Below are positions 59,523-64,000 of a stretch of DNA of 64,000 nucleotides, piece after piece. A model generated the notes under the pieces. The model had not been told where the DNA came from and did not search any database. It worked only from the letters and a program-made list of their open reading frames with translations. The first letter of the stretch is position 1; each line of letters starts with the position of its first letter. This DNA is from Arthrobacter sp. Hiyo8 (GTDB lineage Bacteria > Actinomycetota > Actinomycetes > Actinomycetales > Micrococcaceae): contig AP014719.1 in NCBI GenBank assembly GCA_001549895.1, positions 682,001 through 746,000 of the forward strand. The letters run 5' to 3'. Both the position numbers and the translations under genes were made by a program.

Positions 59523-62500
59523 CTAGTTCCCGCGCACCAGCTCCGGGAGCGCCGACGGCGAGCCGAGATCAAGCCGGGAATCTCCCCCGTCGATGTCGGC
59601 CGGGTTGTGGGTCACCAGGACCACTGTGATGTCCTTCAGCCCGGCGCGCAGCTCCGCCATCATGAGCCGCCCGGCCTCGGCGTCGAGATGGGCGGTCGGC
59701 TCGTCCAGGAGCAGCACAGCTGCTCCTGTGAGGAGGGTGCGGGCCATGGCCAGCCGTTGGCGTTCGCCGCCGCTCAAGAACGAACCCGAGGGGCCAATGC
59801 GGCTATCGAGACCACCGGGAAGCCCGGAAACCACTCCGGAAAGCCCGACGGCGCCCAAGGCCTTGTACATATCCGCTTCGGAAGGCTTGCGGCCGGCCGG
59901 GCGGCGAGCAGCAAATTGCCTCGAATCGTGGAGTCGAAGAGATGGGCCTCCTGGGGACACCACGCGGCCTTCCCGCCGATGTAGGCCCTCCCGGATGATG
60001 CGGGCAGGAAGCCAAGCAGCACGGAGAGCAGCGTGGATTTCCCGAGCCTGAAGGTCCGGTGACCGCGAGCCAGCGTCCGGGCACCGCTTCGGCGCTGAGC
60101 CCTCCGAATACAGGCGCGCTGCCGGGCCAGGACGCTTCAAGGCCATCCAGCAGCAGCCCCGAAGAGCCGTCGGGTCGTTCCGGCAGCGTCAGCACACCGC
60201 CGTCGACCTCCGGCGTATCGAAGGCACCTGACTGGGCAATCCGCCGCAGTACCGCGGCCAATGCCGGACCCTGCCGCACGGCGGACACTGCCGCCGCGTA
60301 GGGTTCCGCGAGGGCCAGCTGGACAAGGACGACGACGGCGAGCACCGCCGGCGCGACCGTTCCGCCCTGCACTGAAGGTGCTGCCAAAATCCCAGCCCCA
60401 GGGCTCCCAGGGTGCAGGCAAGCACGGTCAACCCCTGGCCGATTCCATCAGCCCACGCGGAACGCTGTGCTGCCACCGTGGCTGCGTTGTCCTTCCGGGT
60501 CAAGGACGACAGGACTGCTCCGGCGACGCCGTTGGCGCTGAGCTCCGCGCGGGCGTCGAGGGCCGCGGCAACATCGCGCAGAACAAGCGAGCGCAGTTCC
60601 TGCTCGGCGCGTGCCGCGTTGCGGTCCGCTGTCAGGGCAAGAACCGGAGCCAGGACCAGCCCAACCACGGCGGTCGCTGCAACCGCCGGCACGGTGGCGG
60701 GAACCAGCAGCGCCGAGGCGACCACCGCCGACACCGCGACGGCGAGCGCTGACAGCGGGGAAGCACGACGCGCGGCAGAACGTCGCGCAGCGTATCGACG
60801 TCGTCCACCACAGCTCCAAGGACATTGCCGCCCTGCAGGAGCCGCCGCAAGGACAGCGCCCGGGCGCTGAGAGTTGCCCAGAGCGCGCCCCGGAGCCTCG
60901 TCATGGCGGCGAAGACCGTGTCGTGGACGACCAGCCGTTCGGCGTACCTCAGCACCGCCCGGCCTATCCCGAAGAACCGGACGCCCACGATCGCTCCAAG
61001 CAAGTACAGGATGGGCGGTTGCTCGCTGGCCCGGATGATGAGCCAGCCGGACAGCCCGGACAGTGCCACGGCAAACAAGGCGGCGAGCGCCGCGAGCAGC
61101 ACGGCACCGGCGAACTTGTAGCGGACGGGCGCCAGGATCCGCGCGAGGGCCTTGAGCGTGAAGATGGCGGTGGGGGTTCAATTCCCCGTCCGGTGTGGTT
61201 CCCGGAGTCGCGTCGCCCCGGAGCGGAGGAGGCACGGACACGGCGGATTCCAGGCCCACGGGACCGGAGTGTTCCTGCGCGGCCACGCGGTCGCTCGTCC
61301 CGCCGTCGACGCTCACTACGTTGTCCGCCAGCTTCCGGGTCGCGGCGTCGTGGGCCACGAGGATGACAGTCGCGGCCCCCGCAGCCCGCGATCGCCGTAC
61401 GGATGGCGTCCGCGGACGCGGCGTCGAGGTGGGCGGTGGGTTCGTCGAGCAGCAGGACCGTGGCACCGGCGTCGAGGCGCGCCAAGCCGCGGCCACGGCC
61501 ACCCGCCGCACTTCGCCAGGGCTCAACTCGGCAGGATGTTTGAACGCGAGGTGCTCCGCGGCGGCCTGCTCCAGGCAACGCATGGCCCTTGCGATATCAG
61601 CGTCCGGCGTGGATCCAGGGCCGGACGGCGCGAAGTCCTGGTTGCCGCCGTTCAGGTAAAGGATGATCTCGTCGAGCACCGTGCCGGCGACCATGACGGG
61701 ATGCTGCGGAACCCAAGCGACCGCTCCGGCTTCCAGTCCGGTGACGGACCCTTCGATGGTTGCCAGCGGACCGTCGCCGATCGTGCCGGCGAGGACACCT
61801 ACGATGGTGCTCTTGCCTGAACCGCTGCGGCCGTCAAGGGCGGTGATCTGCCCGGCCGGAGCCTTGAAGCCGATGGCCCGACGGCGGCAGCCGTCCTTCC
61901 CGCGTACGTCACCGTCAGTCCGGTGGCCACGACGCCGGCTGGCGCCCCGCTGCTGGCGGGCGCGCCGTCGTCGTGCCCGTCATTCAGCGGGCGTCCCGCC
62001 GGCGACTCCAGCACGGCGGTGGCTGCAGCCAAAGCCTCACGCCCGTCGTCGCTGGCGTGGTGGGCAGTGCCCAGCTCGCGCAGGGGAAGATAGCAATCGG
62101 GGGCCAGGATGAGGGCCAGCAAGCCTGCTTCCAGACCCATGTCGCCGGCCACGAGTCGAACCCCGATGAAGACGGCCACGACGGCGACGGAGATGGTGGC
62201 TATGAGTTCCAGGGCGAGAGCCGACAGGAAGGCAGTCCGCAGGGTTCCCATGGTGCGCGAGCGGTATTCCTCGGAGAGGTCCTCAAGGGCTGCGCGTTGT
62301 TCTTCCGCGCGACCCAGTCCAACCAGCACCGGAAGTCCCTTGGCCAACTCCAGGATGTGCCCCGAGAGCCTCCGCAGCGTGGATTGGGCTTCGCGCACCC
62401 GGTCCTCGGTATGGCGGCCGATCAGGACCATGAAGAGCGGGACCAGCGGCAGGGTCAGCACCACCACCACGGCGCTGACCCAGTCCGCGAAGAGGATCCG

Positions 62501-62935
62501 TACGCCGAGGAGCAAGGGCAAAGCGGCACAATTGACCAACGCGGGAAGGAACTGGGTGTAGTAGTTGTCCAGTGCATCAAGGCTCCGGGTCGCAAGCACG
62601 GCAAGGCCGCCGTCGTTCACGTCGCCGACCCGTCCCGCTGCCCCGGGGCCGAGTGCCCGCCCGAGCAGCCGGGACCGCAGCTCTTCCTTGACCCCGAGGG
62701 CCGCGCGGCGCGCCGCGACTCCCTGGCCCCAGACTGTCAGCGAGCGCAGGACAGCGCCGGCGGCGCCCCAAAGGAGTCCTTCGCGCCACCCCAAGCCGCC
62801 TGCCGCAAGTCCGGACAGCATCCCCGCGATGGCCTGCGCAATCAGTACCAGGGACAAGGCCTTGAGTGAGGACAGCAGGCCAAGGAAATACAAAGCCGAT
62901 CGCGTGGCGGGTCCGGCAGGCAGCTGGGGCTTCAT
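59523..62935 (-). CDS. cydDC: fused thiol reductant ABC exporter CydDC (heavily frameshifted)
   Basis: CydDC exports glutathione/cysteine-type reductants to the periplasm and is needed for cytochrome bd assembly. The CydD half starts with a membrane domain (SLVLIAQAIAGMLSGLAAG) and has a partial ABC module with ELSPGEVRRVAVAAA. A CydC half follows without an intervening start (ALARILAPVRYKFAGAVLLA, then membrane helices), ending with SFLSGGERQRLAMARTLL, LLLDEPTAHLD and the switch VTHNP. About 1,140 residues if repaired. Many missing bases (eight or more, G/C runs) break the frame, so individual boundaries are unreliable. It starts four bases after the cydB stop. Confidence 0.82.
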
Positions 62936-62938
62936 CCG

Positions 62939-64000
62939 CTACTCGCCGGCGTTGCGGGGTGAGTGTTTGGCGGCTGGTCCGCCCGGCGCCGCATGGCCCA
63001 CCAGCACCTTTGCCGCGATGGCGGGGAGGAAACCATGTGCGGGGGAATATGTGCAGCGCTCACGCGGCGGCGGAACACCCAATAGGTCCAGGCCTGGTAG
63101 GCGATGACGAGGGGCAAGCCGACGGCAGCCACGATGCTCATCAGCCCCAGGGTGTAGGCGGAGGACGAGGCGTTGGAAATGGTGAGGTTGAAGGCAGGGT
63201 TCAAGGTGGACGGGATGACCACGGGGAACGCCGCGCCGAAGATGGACGCAGTGGCGCACACCAGGAACGCACCCAGGGCTCCGAAAGCCTTGCCCTCAGC
63301 GCCGCGGCGGGCAAGGACCCAGGCGCCTGCCGCTGCGAGGACTCCGAGGGCCACCAGGATCCACGTCAACGGCTTGCCGCTGAGCAGCTGCACGGCGACC
63401 ATCCATGCCAGCAGCGGCAGCAATGCGAGCGGGGCGAGCCGCACAAACCAGCGGCGCGCCCGGTGGCGCACTGCGCCGTCGGTCTTCAGTGCCAGGAACG
63501 CGAGCGCATGCACCAGGGCGAACGCGACCACGGCGAATCCGCCCAGCACCGCGTATCCGCTGAACCAGGCAAAGGGGCCGCCCTGGCGGTCGCCGTTCGA
63601 GTCGATCGGCAGCCCGGTGGTGGTCAGCGCGAGGGCAGCGCCGATGCCGAACGCGGCCGTGAACGAGCCCAAGGCGATCGCCCAGTCCCAGACGGTCCGC
63701 CAGCGCGCGGTGTCCACTTTTCCCCGGTACTCGAAGGCCACAGCCCGGAAGATCAGGGCCACCAGGACAATGAGCAGCGGCAAGTAGAGCGCCGAAAACA
63801 ACGAGGCATACCACAGCGGGAAAGCCGCGAAGGTGGCACCGGCCGCGGTCAGCAGCCACACCTCGTTCCCGTCCCACACCGGGCCGATCGTGTTCAGCAG
63901 CACCCGGCGGTCGGTGTTGTTCCGGGCGAAGAGCTTCATGAGCATTCCGACGCCGAGGTCGAAGCCCTCCAGGAAGAGGTAACCCGTCCACAGCACGGCG
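62939..64000 (-). CDS. cydB: cytochrome bd ubiquinol oxidase subunit II (N-terminus outside window)
   Basis: CydB is the second subunit of the bd-type terminal oxidase. Visible stretches are LWTGYLFLEGFDLGVGM, NTIGPVWDGNEVWLLTAAGA and AFEYRGKVDTARWRTVWD, then further membrane segments. Only the first dozen or so residues are missing at the right edge. One missing C near 63045 breaks the frame; the repaired end is AAKVLVGHAAPGG with stop at 62939. cydB-cydDC order fits the bd operon, with cydA expected just outside. Confidence 0.92.

Overview
The window is chromosomal DNA of a GC-rich actinobacterium. Gene families typical of Actinobacteria (SepH, DUF3093, DUF4193, DUF3710, DUF3159, DUF3000, a paired TrkA/Ceo system, the SseA-SufE pair) point to the Micrococcales. 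My best guess is Arthrobacter or a close relative. This is inference from gene content and order; I could not run a search.

Nearly everything is ordinary chromosomal housekeeping. From left to right it holds: an FMN-riboswitch-controlled riboflavin operon (ribM-ribD-ribE-ribB-ribA-ribH, minus strand, 1-4572); a def-fmt-rsmB-rpe translation block with a RecB-like nuclease gene upstream (4675-9384); a membrane GGDEF protein (9548-10694); a seven-gene tRNA cluster with a tandem duplication (10771-11799); one complete insertion sequence of the IS256/IS1249 type with perfect inverted repeats and an 8-bp target duplication (11897-13184); amino-acid and benzoate-type transporters, ZapE, SseA/SufE, YbaK, a hydrolase and MsrB (13333-22136); a coupled DUF6421-SDR-threonine aldolase cluster (22311-25526); DUF3000 and RNase D (25588-27670); a fatty acid beta-oxidation pair (27920-31354); nucleoside hydrolase, aldo/keto reductase, dxs and aconitase (31365-39314); a potassium module of KimA-like permease and two TrkA proteins (40848-44332); a dut/DUF3710/OB-fold/DUF3159 block; DUF3093/DUF4193; sepH; thymidine kinase, a phosphodiesterase and DUF5998; an acetyltransferase-acyl-CoA synthetase fusion; a type IIA topoisomerase A subunit; and finally cydDC-cydB (59523-64000).

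The sequence itself has a striking property. More than half of the protein genes, including essential ones such as dxs, acnA, fmt, def and the topoisomerase, are broken by frameshifts. Wherever I could reconstruct the break, it is one missing base, nearly always in a run of G or C. I count roughly 80-90 such sites, and two lie inside tRNA genes. I read these as sequencing or assembly errors, so I give each broken gene as one CDS over its full reconstructed extent and note where the frame breaks. Two genes (sseA and the acetyltransferase-synthetase fusion) carry three deletions that cancel out, leaving an open frame with a scrambled internal stretch.

Translational coupling is common: many neighbours overlap by ATGA, GTGA or TGATG. 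I see no prophage, CRISPR array, plasmid function or defence island. The most interesting non-standard signals are a DtxR/IdeR-like iron box in front of aconitase, the duplicated tRNA-Val/tRNA-Gly unit, a cluster of short TGAGCG intergenic repeats, a decayed MT0933-type antitoxin reading frame, and the GNAT-first acyl-CoA synthetase fusion.
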